NCBI RefSeq assembly: GCF_001509485.1
Contig: NZ_LLZI01000224.1
Span: 16,362-80,361 of the forward strand
Direction of reading: 5' to 3'
Length of the DNA stretch: 64,000 bases
Origin: Streptomyces sp. NRRL F-4489
GTDB taxonomy: Bacteria; Actinomycetota; Actinomycetes; Streptomycetales; Streptomycetaceae
This document shows positions 25,915 to 35,528 of the stretch, one piece after another. Each line of letters begins with the position of its first letter. Position 1 is the first letter of the stretch. A program made the translations under genes and the position numbers. A model generated the notes under the pieces. The model worked only from the letters and a program-made list of their open reading frames with translations. It ran no database searches and was not told where the DNA came from.

Positions 25915-26043
25915 ATGCTGTGGTCAGATCCGCCCGATGAGCCGCCCGAGGAGCTGCGCGAGGCGCAGGCGAAGCTCCGCCGGATGGGCTTTGTGCTCGC
26001 CACAGCGATCATGGTGGGGACGCTGGTCCTCCTGGTGCGATGA
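25915..26043 (+). CDS. 42-residue single-pass membrane protein
   Basis: ATG 25915 has GGAGG nine bases upstream. The product has an acidic Pro/Glu-rich N-terminus (SDPPDEPPEELREAQAKLRRM) and one membrane helix (FVLATAIMVGTLVLLV) ending at the C-terminal Arg. It lies in the pccB-pccE block. Small proteins of this kind are kept next to epsilon subunit genes in my memory of Streptomyces genomes, but no role is known. A longer frame from 25855 would run through the palindrome and is less likely. Confidence 0.7.
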   Translation: MLWSDPPDEPPEELREAQAKLRRMGFVLATAIMVGTLVLLVR

Positions 26044-26229
26044 CGCTCCTACGGGGCGCGCGGTTCCCCCCGGGGCCCCGGTTCCCGCCGGTGCGGCGGG
26101 CCGCCGCCGTAAAACGCGTCACCCGCCGCAACCGCCGCGCGCGGAAGCGCATCTTTCTCTCCTGACAGCGCAATTCGGACAGGCGGCCGCCGGGTGACCG
26201 GGCGGCCGCCGCCCGGTGGAGGGGAGACC

Positions 26230-27717
26230 ATGAACAGGCCGCTCAGACACATAGCCGTCTTCTGCGGGGCCCTGGTGCTGGCCCTGCTGGTCCGGGTGAC
26301 CTGGGTGCAGTTCGTGCAGGCCGACGAGCTGGCGAACGACGACCACAACCGGCGGGTCAAGATCGAGGCGTACTCGTACCCGCTCGGCAACATCATCGTG
26401 GACGGCAAGCCGGTCACCGGGTCGGTGGAGACCAGCGGCGACTTCAAGTACAAGCGCACGTACACCGACGGCGCGATGTACGCCCCGGTGACCGGGTACG
26501 CCCGGCAGGCGGCCGGCGAGACCATGCTGGAGGGCGTCTACAAGAAGGTGCTCAACGGCAAGGACGACCGGCTGTTCTTCAACCGGGCGCGCGGGATGCT
26601 GACGGGCGAGAAGCCGCGCGGCGGCGATGTCGTCACCACCATCAGCGAGAAGGCCCAGAAGGCGGCCTACAAGGGCCTCACGGACCTGCACGCGACCGGC
26701 GCGGTGGTCGCCCTCGACCCGCGCAGCGGCCGGATCCTGGCGCTGGCCAGCACGCCGTCGTACGACCCCTCGGTCTTCGCCGGGCTGTCCACCGCGGAGG
26801 GCGAGAAGTACCTCGCGCTCGACCGGGACGAGGCCAAGCCGATGAACAACCGGGCGCTGCGGGAGATCTACCCGCCCGGTTCGACGTTCAAGGTCCTGAC
26901 CGCGGCGGCGGCGCTGGAGCACGGCCTGGTCACCGACATCAACGCCTCCTCCGGCGCGCCCGCCCCGTACACCCTGCCGCAGACCCGCACCCAGGTGGGC
27001 AACGACGTGGCCGGGGCGCCGTGCGACAAGGCGTCGCTGAAGACCGGTATGCAGTGGTCGTGCAACAACGTCTTCCTGGACGTCGCGCACAAGCTGGGCA
27101 CCGGCAAAATGCGGGAGACCGCGGAGAAATTCGGTTTCAACGAGGAGCATTTCGTCCCGGTCCGTTCGGCGGTGAGCGGTTATCCGAGCAAGCTGGACCA
27201 GCCGCAGACCGCGCTGACCGGTATGGGCCAGGGCAGCCTGACCAGTACGCCGCTGCAGATGGCGATGGTGGCGGCCGGTATCGCCAACAACGGCAAGGTG
27301 ATGAAGCCGTTCATGGTGGAGGAGTTGCGCGGCCCGGATCTGTCCACGATCGAGAAGTTCGAGCCGCAGCCGCTGCACCCGAAGGAGCCGCAGGCGGTTT
27401 CCGAGAGCACCGCGAAGAAGGTGCAGGAAATGATGGAGTACACCGTTTCGGACGGCACCGCCTCGAAGGCGAAGATCGCCGGGGTGACCGTCGGCGGCAA
27501 GACCGGTACGGCCCAGCACGGTGCGAATGTGAACGATGAGCGGCCGTACGCGTGGTTCGTCTCGTACGCGAAGCTGCCGGACGGCAGTTCGCCGGTGGCG
27601 GTCGCGGTGTTCGTCGATCCGAAGGACATGGACATCCCGCGGTCGGAGATCGCCGGTGGAAAGCTGGGCGGGCCGATCGCGAAGTCGGTGATGCAGGCGG
27701 TGCTGAACAAGTCCTGA
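26230..27717 (+). CDS. class B penicillin-binding protein (PbpA-like transpeptidase)
   Basis: 495 residues. ATG 26230 follows GAGGGGAG. One N-terminal membrane helix (IAVFCGALVLALLVRVTWVQF) and a dimer domain precede the transpeptidase with SxxK at PPGSTFKVL (about residue 218), SxN at WSCNNVF and KTG at VGGKTGTAQHG. It has no PASTA domain and no glycosyltransferase, matching PbpA-type DD-transpeptidases that act in septal or sporulation peptidoglycan. It is a stand-alone gene away from the main ftsW-pbpA cluster, so probably a paralogue. Third-position GC is slightly relaxed in the C-terminal part. Confidence 0.93.
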   Translation: MNRPLRHIAVFCGALVLALLVRVTWVQFVQADELANDDHNRRVKIEAYSYPLGNIIVDGKPVTGSVETSGDFKYKRTYTDGAMYAPVTGYARQAAGETMLEGVYKKVLNGKDDRLFFNRARGMLTGEKPRGGDVVTTISEKAQKAAYKGLTDLHATGAVVALDPRSGRILALASTPSYDPSVFAGLSTAEGEKYLALDRDEAKPMNNRALREIYPPGSTFKVLTAAAALEHGLVTDINASSGAPAPYTLPQTRTQVGNDVAGAPCDKASLKTGMQWSCNNVFLDVAHKLGTGKMRETAEKFGFNEEHFVPVRSAVSGYPSKLDQPQTALTGMGQGSLTSTPLQMAMVAAGIANNGKVMKPFMVEELRGPDLSTIEKFEPQPLHPKEPQAVSESTAKKVQEMMEYTVSDGTASKAKIAGVTVGGKTGTAQHGANVNDERPYAWFVSYAKLPDGSSPVAVAVFVDPKDMDIPRSEIAGGKLGGPIAKSVMQAVLNKS

Positions 27718-27764
27718 TCATGGACTGGTGCTGATCATGGCCTGGCGCTGATCACGGCCTGATG
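27715..27764. repeat. three 17-bp tandem repeats starting at the PBP stop codon
   Basis: TGATCATGGACTGGTGC, TGATCATGGCCTGGCGC and a degenerate third unit lie head to tail, and the first TGA is the stop codon. The rest of the gap to 27960 has a GGGGA-N-TCCCC hairpin near 27828-27843 and nothing else visible. Confidence 0.75.
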
Positions 27765-27959
27765 AGGGGCCGGTTGCCACGGGGGGCGGGCCGGAAAAGA
27801 GGAACGGGTCGGACGGCCGGGAAAAAGGGGAAATTCTCTCCCCTGAGGACCGGTATCCGGCCCGTTTTCCGTGTTGACCATGGGGGCGACTGTGCGGTTC
27901 CTGTGTATTCCGCCGGCCGCTTACGGAGGATTTACGGCCGGCACGCCTACCTTCGCCTA

Positions 27960-28925
27960 ATGCTCACCATTAAAAAGTTCCCGGTGCGGCGGCCGGCGAC
28001 CCGGCTCGTGGCGGTGGCCGCCGGTCTCGGCGTCCTGGCCGCCGGTGCCGCCGGCTGTGCGTCCGGGCCCGCGCGGGAGACCGCGAGCGGCCGGTCGGGC
28101 AGCGCCGCGCGGGCCACCGCCGCCTCCGCCCCCGCCCCCCGCTCCCTGGGCCTGCGGGACGCCCCCAACGCCCGCGACCTCGGCGGTTACCGCACCGCCG
28201 ACGGCCACCGGGTCCGCCGCGGCGTGGTCTACCGCGCGGACGCCCTGAACAACCTCACCCCCGCCGAACAGCGCACCCTCACCAAGGACCGCATCGCCCT
28301 GGACCTGGACTTCCGCTCCCTGGCGGAGGCCGCGCCCGCCGCGGACAAGCTCCCGGCCGGCGTCCGGCACACCGCCCTGCCCGTCTACAACCCGCACGCC
28401 GATCTGTCCCGGACCATGAACACGCTGGTGGCGGGCGGTCCGGCGGCCCAGCAGCGGGCGCTCGGCGGCGGCCGGGCGGTGCGGATGATGGACGCGTACT
28501 ACGCCTGGATGGTCAGCGACCCGGCCGCGAGCCGGCAATTCGGCACGGCCCTCCGGGACATCGCCGACAGCACCGCGCCGGTCCTCTACCACTGCACCCA
28601 GGGCAAGGACCGCACCGGCTGGCTGAGCGCGGTGCTGCTGACCGCCGCGGGCGTACCGCGGGCCACCGTGGACCAGGACTACCTGGCGTCCAACCACTAC
28701 CTCGACGCCGGCAACGACCGGCAGTTGGACGCGCTGAAGGCGGCCGGCAAGGTCAAGGACCCGGCGTTGCTGGAACCGGTGCTCGGGGTGCGGCAGAGCT
28801 ATCTCGACGCGGCGTTCCACGAAGTCGCGGCCAGTTACGGGTCGTTCGACGGCTACCTGACCAAGGGGCTCGGGCTGGACCAGGCCACCCAGCGCAAGCT
28901 CCGGCAGCGGCTCGTCACCGGGTGA
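27960..28925 (+). CDS. secreted protein tyrosine/serine phosphatase lipoprotein
   Basis: 321 residues from ATG 27960. The signal peptide ends in a lipobox (GAAGCASG), so the enzyme is displayed outside the membrane. The phosphatase P-loop HCTQGKDRTG lies near residue 216 with the catalytic Cys and Arg in place, preceded by NARDLGGYRTADGHRVRRGV and YRADALNNLT, which mark the Y_phosphatase3 (PtpB-like) family. The C-terminal part has SYLDAAFHEVAASYGSFDGYL, typical of the family. GGAGGA lies 30 bp upstream, too far to serve, so the start signal is weak. It is followed by a VanZ-like gene, with no known link. Confidence 0.92.
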   Translation: MLTIKKFPVRRPATRLVAVAAGLGVLAAGAAGCASGPARETASGRSGSAARATAASAPAPRSLGLRDAPNARDLGGYRTADGHRVRRGVVYRADALNNLTPAEQRTLTKDRIALDLDFRSLAEAAPAADKLPAGVRHTALPVYNPHADLSRTMNTLVAGGPAAQQRALGGGRAVRMMDAYYAWMVSDPAASRQFGTALRDIADSTAPVLYHCTQGKDRTGWLSAVLLTAAGVPRATVDQDYLASNHYLDAGNDRQLDALKAAGKVKDPALLEPVLGVRQSYLDAAFHEVAASYGSFDGYLTKGLGLDQATQRKLRQRLVTG

Positions 28926-28939
28926 GCGAGGAGGCACCG

Positions 28940-29449
28940 ATGTCCCCGGAGGCGCACGCCCTGGTGATGGCCGCCTGGTGCGCGGTCATGCTCCTGGCCG
29001 CCCTGGCGCTGTGGCGGCCGCTGACCCGCCGCCTGGGCCGGCGGTCCGCGCCGGCCCTCCTCTTCCTGCTCACCCTCGCCCTCTGCGCCGGGATCACGCT
29101 GCCCGACCAGATCCAGCCGGGCGCCCTGACGCGGCTGCACCAGTGCGTCGTCGAGGGCGGCGCGGGCCCCCGGACGCTGGGCGCGGGCCCCGGCCACCAG
29201 CTCGTCAACGTCGTGCTGTGGATCCCGCTCGCGCTCTGCGGGGTCCTGGCGACCCGGCGGGCGCTGCTCGTCCCGCTGGGCATCTCCGCGACCTGGGCCG
29301 GGATCGAACTGCTCCAGACCCTCGACCCGGTGCGGGACTGCCAGCCGGCCGACTGGGCGCACAACACCCTGGGCGCGGCGCTCGGCGCGCTGCTCGGCTG
29401 GGCGCTGCTGCGGGCGGCCCGGGCCCGCTCCCGGACCGCGCTCCGCTGA
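28940..29449 (+). CDS. VanZ-like membrane protein
   Basis: 169 residues. ATG 28940 has GAGGAGG five bases upstream; a GTG at 28922 would overlap the preceding stop. Four hydrophobic helices are seen (ALVMAAWCAVMLLAALAL, PALLFLLTLALCAGITL, LVNVVLWIPLALCGVLA, and the C-terminal LGAALGALLGWALL). The family marks GHQLVNVVLWIPL and GIELLQ...CQPADWAHNTLGA match VanZ. VanZ in enterococci gives low teicoplanin resistance; the role here is unknown. It is probably co-transcribed with the phosphatase gene (14-bp gap). Confidence 0.85.
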   Translation: MSPEAHALVMAAWCAVMLLAALALWRPLTRRLGRRSAPALLFLLTLALCAGITLPDQIQPGALTRLHQCVVEGGAGPRTLGAGPGHQLVNVVLWIPLALCGVLATRRALLVPLGISATWAGIELLQTLDPVRDCQPADWAHNTLGAALGALLGWALLRAARARSRTALR

Positions 29450-29476
29450 CCGCCGCACCTCCGTACGATGGCGGGC

Positions 29477-30088
29477 ATGACCGAAGCGCCGCGCCCCCGC
29501 CGTCTCGTCCTCGCCTCCCAGTCCCCGGCCCGGCTCGGCCTGCTCCGGCAGGCCGGGCTGGCACCCGAGGTGGTGGTCAGCGGGGTGGACGAGGACGCGC
29601 TGACCGCCGCCACCCCCGAGGAGCTGGCCCGCGTCCTGGCCGAGGCGAAGGCCGCCGCGGTCGCCGCCCGCCCGGAGACCGCGGGCGCGCTGGTGATCGG
29701 CTGCGATTCGGTGCTGGAGCTGGACGGGCGGGCGCTGGGCAAGCCGGCCGACGCCGAGGACGCCACGGCCCGCTGGAAGTCGATGCGCGGCCGCTCCGGC
29801 GTCCTGCGCACCGGCCACTGCGTGATCGACACCGCGAACGGCCGCCGGGTCTCGGCCACCGCGTCCACCACGGTCCGCTTCGGCGAGCCCTCCGACGCCG
29901 AGATCGCCGCCTACGTGGCCAGCGGCGAGCCGCTGCACGTCGCGGGCGCCTTCACCCTGGACGGCCGCTCGGCCCCGTTCATCGACGGCATCGACGGCGA
30001 CCCGGGCAACGTCATCGGCCTCTCCCTGCCGCTGCTCCGCCGCCTGCTGGCCGACCTGGACGTGGCGATCACGGAGCTTTGGGCGTAA
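29477..30088 (+). CDS. maf: Maf family nucleoside triphosphate pyrophosphatase
   Basis: 203 residues. It hydrolyses non-canonical or modified NTPs. Marks are [18 protein letters not shown] at the N-terminus, [16 protein letters not shown] with the catalytic Asp, and [19 protein letters not shown] at the C-terminus. I start at ATG 29477 (MTEAPRPRR); an ATG nine bases earlier is possible. It lies 27 bp after the VanZ-like gene and ends at a strong terminator shared with the convergent gene. Confidence 0.94.
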   Translation: MTEAPRPRRLVLASQSPARLGLLRQAGLAPEVVVSGVDEDALTAATPEELARVLAEAKAAAVAARPETAGALVIGCDSVLELDGRALGKPADAEDATARWKSMRGRSGVLRTGHCVIDTANGRRVSATASTTVRFGEPSDAEIAAYVASGEPLHVAGAFTLDGRSAPFIDGIDGDPGNVIGLSLPLLRRLLADLDVAITELWA

Positions 30089-30196
30089 GGGGGCGGACGG
30101 GGCGGGCTGCGGCGGCTGAGCGCCGCTACGAGGCCAACGGGGCGTTCCCGGGCCGGAGTTCGACGAAACGACCGGCCGCACCGCCAGGCCCGCCGG

Positions 30197-30225
30197 GCCG
30201 GCCTGAGCGCGCGGCTCAGGCCGGC
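30197..30225. terminator. bidirectional hairpin terminator between maf and the gene at 30216
   Basis: A perfect 12-bp stem GCCGGCCTGAGC with a 5-nt GCGCG loop. The stop codon of the minus-strand gene is inside the right arm. No T-run follows, as is usual in Streptomyces. Confidence 0.75.
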
Positions 30226-30692
30226 GCGCCCCCGGGCGCCGTACCCTCGCCCGGCGCGGCGCCGTCCACCGAGGCCGCCCCCGCGCCCTCATCCCCGTAA
30301 GCCACCAGGTTCAGCACGAGCAGCGCCAGCACCACCATGGCGGCGCCGAACGCCGGCCAGCCGAGCAGGCCGACCGCCACCGCGCCGAGCACGCCGTGCA
30401 GCACCGCGCAGCAGATCAGCCCGATGCGCCCCAGGCGGCCGGGCGCCCGGTCCCGTGCGGCGGCGCGCAGCAGCACCGCCGCGCACAGCAGGAGGAACAG
30501 GGCGCAGACCGCGCCGCCGGCCCAGGAGCCGGCGGCCATCGCGCCCGGCCGGAGCCCGGCCAGGGACATCTGCTGCCGGTCGACCACGATGCTCAGGATC
30601 CAGTTCAGCAGCAGGAATCCGGCCGCCTCCAGGACCAGGACCAGCGCCGTCGCCGCCGCCACCGGTCTGCGTACCGCCACCACCCCGTCCAC
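30216..30692 (-). CDS. four-helix membrane protein of unknown function
   Basis: 158 residues from a GTG start. Hydrophobic segments are PVAAATALVLVLEAAGFLLLNWIL, WAGGAVCALFLLLCAAVLL, LICCAVLHGVLGAVAVGLL and AAMVVLALLVLNLVAYGD; the first carries VLEAAGFLLLNWILSIVVDRQ. It has a disordered C-terminal tail. In my memory of Streptomyces genomes a membrane protein of this shape lies between maf and accA2, but nothing is known of its role. Confidence 0.85.
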   Translation of the reverse strand: MDGVVAVRRPVAAATALVLVLEAAGFLLLNWILSIVVDRQQMSLAGLRPGAMAAGSWAGGAVCALFLLLCAAVLLRAAARDRAPGRLGRIGLICCAVLHGVLGAVAVGLLGWPAFGAAMVVLALLVLNLVAYGDEGAGAASVDGAAPGEGTAPGGAPA

Positions 30693-31339
30693 CCCACTTC
30701 CGCCGTCGTGACTTCCACCGTCGTCGCCGCGCGCGCCGGGGCCGAGCGCCTCGGCCCGTCCTGCGCCCTTCCCCCGCCCGCCTCACGCCGAACCGCTGAC
30801 CGCCCCAAGCCGTTCCACTGACCCGTGACCCGTCTTACGCCGTCCCGCCCGCCGCGCCCGTTCCATCCCGCCCTGTGCCGCCTTGCCCCACCCCGTCCCA
30901 CCCGGACGCCGCCCCGCGCAACCCTCACGGGACTGTTACCAGGAGTACGGAAGGTATCCCGCACGCTACTGCTGGGTAACACTCACGGCAAGGGGTCCGC
31001 ATCACCGCATCCGACCCCCCTCCGCCATGCCCCCGCGCCCCCGCCCCCCGCCGCGCCCACCCGAAAACTTTCACTCGCCCATTCGTAGGGACTCCACAAA
31101 GAATTGACGGTGCGCCGGGAGGCCGCGGGCCGAGACCTAGACCACACCGCGCCGTGCGCCGGAGCCGCGAAATCCGGGCCTACCCTGGGATTCCAACGGA
31201 CTTCACTCCCTCACTCGCGCCGCGTGCACGCTCCGTGTGGGCAAGCTCACCCCCGGGAACGGGTCGGCACGCGGTGTCGCCAGTCCCTAAACTCGCTGCG
31301 TTCAGTGTGTTGCGGCGTAGCGCCAAGGAAGGACCCATC
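30693..31339. other. 647-bp region upstream of accA2 with a long inverted repeat
   Basis: No convincing gene. An inverted repeat GTTACC-AGGAGTA / TACTGCTGGGTAAC (30935-30947 and 30967-30980, one bulge and one mismatch) spans 46 bp and is flanked by a direct CTCACGG. The region 31063-31110 is the least GC-rich stretch and may hold the accA2 promoter, though no clear -35/-10 pair is seen. A cis site here could tie accA2 to acyl-CoA supply. Confidence 0.5.
30935..30980. promoter_or_regulatory. GTTACC...GGTAAC inverted repeat, candidate operator upstream of accA2
   Basis: Arms of 13-14 bp match except for one inserted C and one changed base; the half-site GTTACC is intact on both sides. It lies 360 bp upstream of accA2 and 240 bp upstream of the divergent gene. 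GTTAC-type palindromes are bound by acyl-CoA-responsive TetR proteins in actinobacteria, which makes this a candidate for lipid-linked control. Confidence 0.4.
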
Positions 31340-33112
31340 GTGCGCAAGGTGCTCATCGCCAACCGTGGCGAAATCGCTGTCCGCGTTGCCCGTGCATGCC
31401 GGGACGCCGGGATCGGGAGCGTGGCGGTCTACGCCGACCCCGACCGGGACGCTCTGCACGTCCGTGCCGCGGACGAGGCATACGCCCTGGGCGGTGACAC
31501 CCCTGCCACCAGCTACCTCGACATCGCCAAGGTCCTCCAGGCCGCCGCCGACTCCGGCGCGGACGCCATCCACCCCGGCTACGGCTTCCTCTCGGAGAAC
31601 GCCGAGTTCGCCCAGGCCGTCCTGGACGCGGGCCTGACCTGGATCGGCCCGCCCCCGCAGGCCATCCGCGATCTGGGTGACAAGGTCGCCGCCCGCCACA
31701 TCGCCCAGCGCGCCGGCGCCCCCCTGGTCGCCGGCACCTCCGACCCGGTCTCCGGCGCGGACGAGGTCGTCGCCTTCGCCCGCGAGCACGGCCTGCCGAT
31801 CGCCATCAAGGCGGCCTTCGGTGGCGGCGGCCGCGGCCTGAAGGTCGCCCGGACGCTGGAAGAGGTCCCCGAGCTCTACGACTCCGCGGTCCGCGAGGCG
31901 GTCGCCGCGTTCGGCCGCGGTGAGTGCTTCGTCGAGCGCTACCTCGACCGCCCCCGCCACGTCGAGACCCAGTGCCTGGCCGACAAGCACGGCAACGTCG
32001 TGGTGGTCTCCACCCGCGACTGCTCCCTGCAGCGCCGCCACCAAAAGCTCGTCGAGGAAGCCCCCGCCCCCTTCCTTACCCCCGAGCAGAACGCCGAGCT
32101 CTACCGCGCCTCCAAGGCCATCCTCAAGGAGGCCGGCTACGAGGGCGCCGGCACCTGCGAATTCCTCGTCGGCCAGGACGGCACCATCTCCTTCCTGGAG
32201 GTCAACACCCGCCTCCAGGTGGAGCACCCGGTCACCGAGGAGGTCACCGGCCTGGACCTGGTCCGGGAGATGTTCCGCATCGCTGATGGCGAGGAGCTGG
32301 GCTACGACGACCCGGTCCTGCGCGGGCACTCCTTCGAGTTCCGCATCAACGGCGAGGACCCCGGCCGCAACTTCCTGCCCGCCCCCGGCACCGTCACCCG
32401 CTTCGACGCGCCCAGCGGCCCCGGCGTCCGTCTGGACGCGGGCGTGGAGGCCGGCAGTGTCATCGGCCCGGCCTGGGACTCCCTGCTGGCCAAGCTGATC
32501 GTCACCGGCGCCACCCGCGAGCAGGCCCTCCAGCGCGCCGCGCGGGCGCTGAACGAGTTCCAGGTCGAGGGCATGGCCACCGCCCTGCCCTTCCACCGCA
32601 CGGTGGTCAAGGACCCCGCCTTCGCCCCTGAACTGACCGGCTCCACCGAGCCGTTCACCGTCCACACCCGGTGGATCGAGACCGAGTTCGTCAACGACAT
32701 CCCGCCGTTCACCGCCCCCGCCGGCGAGGCGGACGCCGAGACCGACTCCCGCGAGACGGTCGTGGTCGAGGTCGGCGGCAAGCGCCTGGAGGTCTCGCTG
32801 CCGGCGTCGCTGGGCATGCCGCTGGCCCGCGCCGCGGTCGCCGGCGGCGCCAAGCCCAAGCGCAAGGCCGCCAAGAAGTCCGGCAGCGCCGTCTCCGGCG
32901 ACACCCTGGCCTCCCCCATGCAGGGCACCATCGTCAAGGTCGCCGTCGAGGAAGGCCAGCAGGTCGCCGAAGGCGAACTCGTCGTCGTCCTCGAAGCGAT
33001 GAAGATGGAACAGCCCATCAACGCCCACCGCGCCGGCACCATCAAGGGCCTGACCGCCGAGGTCGGCGCCGCCCTCACCTCCGGCGCCGCCATCTGCGAG
33101 ATCAAGGACTGA
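31340..33112 (+). CDS. accA2: acyl-CoA carboxylase alpha subunit (biotin carboxylase + BCCP)
   Basis: 590 residues from GTG 31340 with GGAAGGA six bases upstream, the usual length for Streptomyces AccA1/AccA2. The biotin carboxylase part has [37 protein letters not shown], the ATP-grasp glycine loop [14 protein letters not shown], and [21 protein letters not shown] (quoted as [16 protein letters not shown]). A linker leads to the C-terminal carrier domain with the biotin lysine in EAMKMEQ. It serves as the common alpha subunit for PccB and for AccB-type partners, so it supplies both malonyl- and methylmalonyl-CoA. Confidence 0.97.
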   Translation: MRKVLIANRGEIAVRVARACRDAGIGSVAVYADPDRDALHVRAADEAYALGGDTPATSYLDIAKVLQAAADSGADAIHPGYGFLSENAEFAQAVLDAGLTWIGPPPQAIRDLGDKVAARHIAQRAGAPLVAGTSDPVSGADEVVAFAREHGLPIAIKAAFGGGGRGLKVARTLEEVPELYDSAVREAVAAFGRGECFVERYLDRPRHVETQCLADKHGNVVVVSTRDCSLQRRHQKLVEEAPAPFLTPEQNAELYRASKAILKEAGYEGAGTCEFLVGQDGTISFLEVNTRLQVEHPVTEEVTGLDLVREMFRIADGEELGYDDPVLRGHSFEFRINGEDPGRNFLPAPGTVTRFDAPSGPGVRLDAGVEAGSVIGPAWDSLLAKLIVTGATREQALQRAARALNEFQVEGMATALPFHRTVVKDPAFAPELTGSTEPFTVHTRWIETEFVNDIPPFTAPAGEADAETDSRETVVVEVGGKRLEVSLPASLGMPLARAAVAGGAKPKRKAAKKSGSAVSGDTLASPMQGTIVKVAVEEGQQVAEGELVVVLEAMKMEQPINAHRAGTIKGLTAEVGAALTSGAAICEIKD

Positions 33113-33128
33113 ACGGCCTCCGGCCCGT

Positions 33129-33173
33129 AAGGGGCGGGCTCCCGGTACCGCGTGTACCGGGAGCCCGCCCCTT
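33129..33173. terminator. strong bidirectional terminator after accA2
   Basis: A perfect 20-bp stem around a CGCGT loop, followed by TTT on the plus strand and preceded by AA (TT on the minus strand). It lies 16 bp after accA2 and 30 bp before the convergent esterase stop, so it can end both transcripts. Confidence 0.9.
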
Positions 33174-33203
33174 TGCCGTGGTCCTTCTGCCGCGCCCAGG
33201 GGG

Positions 33204-34388
33204 TCAGGACTTCGCCGCGACCTCCTCCGGGAAGACCAGCGTCCGGCTCATCCACTGGAGCGCGGCGGGCAGTTCGCGCCGCCAGGTGGCGAAGTTGTGG
33301 CTGCCGTGGTCGAGCACGATCGAGTCCGCGGTCATCGGCGGCCGGACCGCGGCCAGGAACGCCTTCGCCGCCGGGTAGTTCTTCTCGCCGCTGCGGCTGG
33401 TGCCGATCAGCACGCTGACGTCGGGGGCGGGCAGGTGCGCGAGCCGCCACATCAGGTCGTGCTCGGCGCGGCGCCGCCCGCGGTCCTTGCCGTCGCCGAA
33501 GAGGTTCCCGGTGGTCGGGTCGTTGGCGACCTTGTAATCGGGCGAGAGGGCGGCCGCCGCGGTGTACGTACGGGGGTGGCGCATGGCCAGCTGGAGGGCG
33601 CAGCTGCCGCCGGAGGAGTAGCCGAGCACGCCCCAGGCGCCCGGGTCGTGGCCCACCCGGTAGTGCGACTTCAGCGCCTCCGGGACGTCCTGCGCGAAGA
33701 AGGTCTCGGCCTGCGGCCCGCCGGGCACGTCGACGCACTGGGTGTCGCGCGGCGGGGCGATGGTGGGCCGCAGCATCACGATGACGGTCGGCTGGAGGGT
33801 GCCGCCGCGGATCAGCCGGCCGGCCGTCTCCGGCAGCCGCAGGTGCTGCCCGAGCAGGAAGATCCCGCCCGGGTAGCCGCTGAGCGCGACGATCACCGGG
33901 AAGCGCTGGCGGGCGTACTGCGGCTGGAAGTACTGCGGCGGCAGGTAGACGTAGGCCGGGTCCACCACCTTCGTCCGCTTGCCGACGATCCGCACGGTCT
34001 CGACCCGGCCGTTCACCTCCGGCGGCCCCTTGGGCACCCCGTGGACCTTGTCCAGTCCCTCGGGGCCGGAGGGCTGCACCAGGCCCTTGGACGGGTCGCC
34101 GGCGGGCCCGGCGCTGCCCTCGCCGCCCCATTTGCCGACCGCGGCCGGCGCCCCGTCGTAGAGGCCGAGCAGCTCGTGCCAGGAGGCGTAGAACTGGAAG
34201 CTGCGGTTCACCACGAGGCCGAGCAGCGCGACGACGGCCAGCTGGGTCCCGGCGATCACACCGAGCCGCCCGAGCACCGCCCGCGTCCCGCGCCCGGCGA
34301 ACCGCGGCCAGAGCCGGACCGTCAGCCCCACACAGACCACAACGACGACGATCATGGCGCAGAGCAGTGGCCGGCCGGTCAGTCCCAT
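33204..34388 (-). CDS. membrane-anchored esterase (esterase D / mycolyltransferase-like fold)
   Basis: 394 residues. ATG 34388 has GGGGAAG upstream; ATG 34406 is a possible alternative. The N-terminus holds membrane helices (LLCAMIVVVVVCVGLTVRLW and LGVIAGTQLAVVALLGLVV). The outer catalytic domain has VIVALSGYPGG (oxyanion region), the nucleophile elbow GYSSGG (Ser), an Asp in the region LIGTSRSGEKNYPAAKAF and the catalytic His in DHGSHNFATW. The layout matches esterase PF00756 members. The substrate is unknown. It is convergent with accA2 and divergent from a TetR regulator. Confidence 0.9.
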   Translation of the reverse strand: MGLTGRPLLCAMIVVVVVCVGLTVRLWPRFAGRGTRAVLGRLGVIAGTQLAVVALLGLVVNRSFQFYASWHELLGLYDGAPAAVGKWGGEGSAGPAGDPSKGLVQPSGPEGLDKVHGVPKGPPEVNGRVETVRIVGKRTKVVDPAYVYLPPQYFQPQYARQRFPVIVALSGYPGGIFLLGQHLRLPETAGRLIRGGTLQPTVIVMLRPTIAPPRDTQCVDVPGGPQAETFFAQDVPEALKSHYRVGHDPGAWGVLGYSSGGSCALQLAMRHPRTYTAAAALSPDYKVANDPTTGNLFGDGKDRGRRRAEHDLMWRLAHLPAPDVSVLIGTSRSGEKNYPAAKAFLAAVRPPMTADSIVLDHGSHNFATWRRELPAALQWMSRTLVFPEEVAAKS

Positions 34389-34712
34389 GCGTTCTTCCCC
34401 AGACATCCGACGGCTCCCGGACGCTCCCGGAAGACCTCTTATCGCCTGGTTTGATGACCCCCGGCAGCCCCCCGTTGCGGCCCCGCCCCGGAGTTCGCCA
34501 CCCCGCCGCCCCCGGTACGGCGTCCCGTTACCGGGTGGCGGCCGGGTGTCCACCGGGGGCCGGGGGTGGACGGGCGGCCCGCGGGCCGGTGGTGCGATGG
34601 CATCCTGGACGCATCCGGTCCGGGTCCTGCCGGCGTGTCGTTCGCCGGGAGCGCGGCGGCCGGGCGTGCGCTGCGGGGCCCAGGACCGGAGCGGACCGAG
34701 GAAGGACGGGCG
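34389..34712. other. 324-bp divergent gap between esterase and TetR genes
   Basis: It holds a hairpin GTCCACC-N10-GGTGGAC (34548-34571) and CCGGGTGGCGG repeats around 34531-34560. No clear promoter hexamers are seen. As the divergent control region it is where the TetR protein would be expected to bind. Confidence 0.45.
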
Positions 34713-35405
34713 ATGGCGACCGAGACGGCAGGGCAGCGGGCGGAGCGGGCCGCTGCGGGGCACGCACCGGCGGGGGCGGCCGCGGCGCGCCCCATGCGGG
34801 CCGACGCGCGCCGGAACTACGAGCGGCTGCTCGCCGAGGCCCGTACGGCGTTCACCGAACACGGCACGGACACCTCGCTGGAGGACATCGCGCGCCGCGC
34901 CGGTGTCGGCATCGGCACCCTCTACCGGCACTTCCCCAACCGCACCGCGCTGATGGGCGCGGTCTTCCAGGGCGAGGTGGAGGCGCTGATCGGCTACGCC
35001 CGGGAGCTGGCCGACGCCCCGCAGCCGTGCACCGCGCTGGTCGACTGGCTGCGCACGCTGATCACGCACGCGAGTACGTACCGGGGCCTGTCGCGGGCGC
35101 TGATGACCGCGTCGGCGGACGAGACGTCGGGGATGGCGCGGTGCAGTGTGCCGCTGGGCGAGGCCGGCGCGGCGCTGCTGGCCCGCGCGCAGCGGGCCGG
35201 GGCGGTGCGCCGGGACGTCTCGATCGGCGATCTGATGCAGCTGATCAACGGCATCGCGCTGGCCGCCGAGGAGTCCCCGGACGATCCGGAGCTCGCCGAC
35301 CGGCTGCTGACGCTGACGCTGCGGGGGCTGAAGGCGGAGGCGGGATCCGGGGACGGGTGCGCGGAGGCGGCCACAGGGGCGGGAGCCTCCGGCACCGGGG
35401 CCTGA
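34713..35405 (+). CDS. TetR-family transcriptional regulator
   Basis: 230 residues; ATG 34713 follows GAAGGA by seven bases. After 27 disordered residues the helix-turn-helix is complete: RADARRNYERLLAEARTAFT, TSLEDIARRAGVGIGTLYRHF and PNRTALMGAVF. The ligand-binding domain ends at LTLTLRGLKAEA, followed by a 20-residue Gly/Ala tail. It is divergent from the membrane esterase, so control of that gene is likely; the ligand is not known. Confidence 0.95.
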   Translation: MATETAGQRAERAAAGHAPAGAAAARPMRADARRNYERLLAEARTAFTEHGTDTSLEDIARRAGVGIGTLYRHFPNRTALMGAVFQGEVEALIGYARELADAPQPCTALVDWLRTLITHASTYRGLSRALMTASADETSGMARCSVPLGEAGAALLARAQRAGAVRRDVSIGDLMQLINGIALAAEESPDDPELADRLLTLTLRGLKAEAGSGDGCAEAATGAGASGTGA

Positions 35406-35528
35406 GGCCGTCCCGATGGGCCGTGGCCCAGTGGGCCATGCCCCGGTGCGCCGCGCCCCGGCGGGCCGTTACGCACCCGGCCCGCCCGGACCGCCCACCC
35501 CGGGGACCTCACCGCCGCCCCGGCGGCC

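Noticed and set aside
27925..27962. Iron box (DmdR/IdeR-type) before the phosphatase gene
   Set aside because: Only the half GCCTACCTTCGCCTAA resembles the TTAGGTTAGGCTAACCTAA consensus; the central and left parts do not match.
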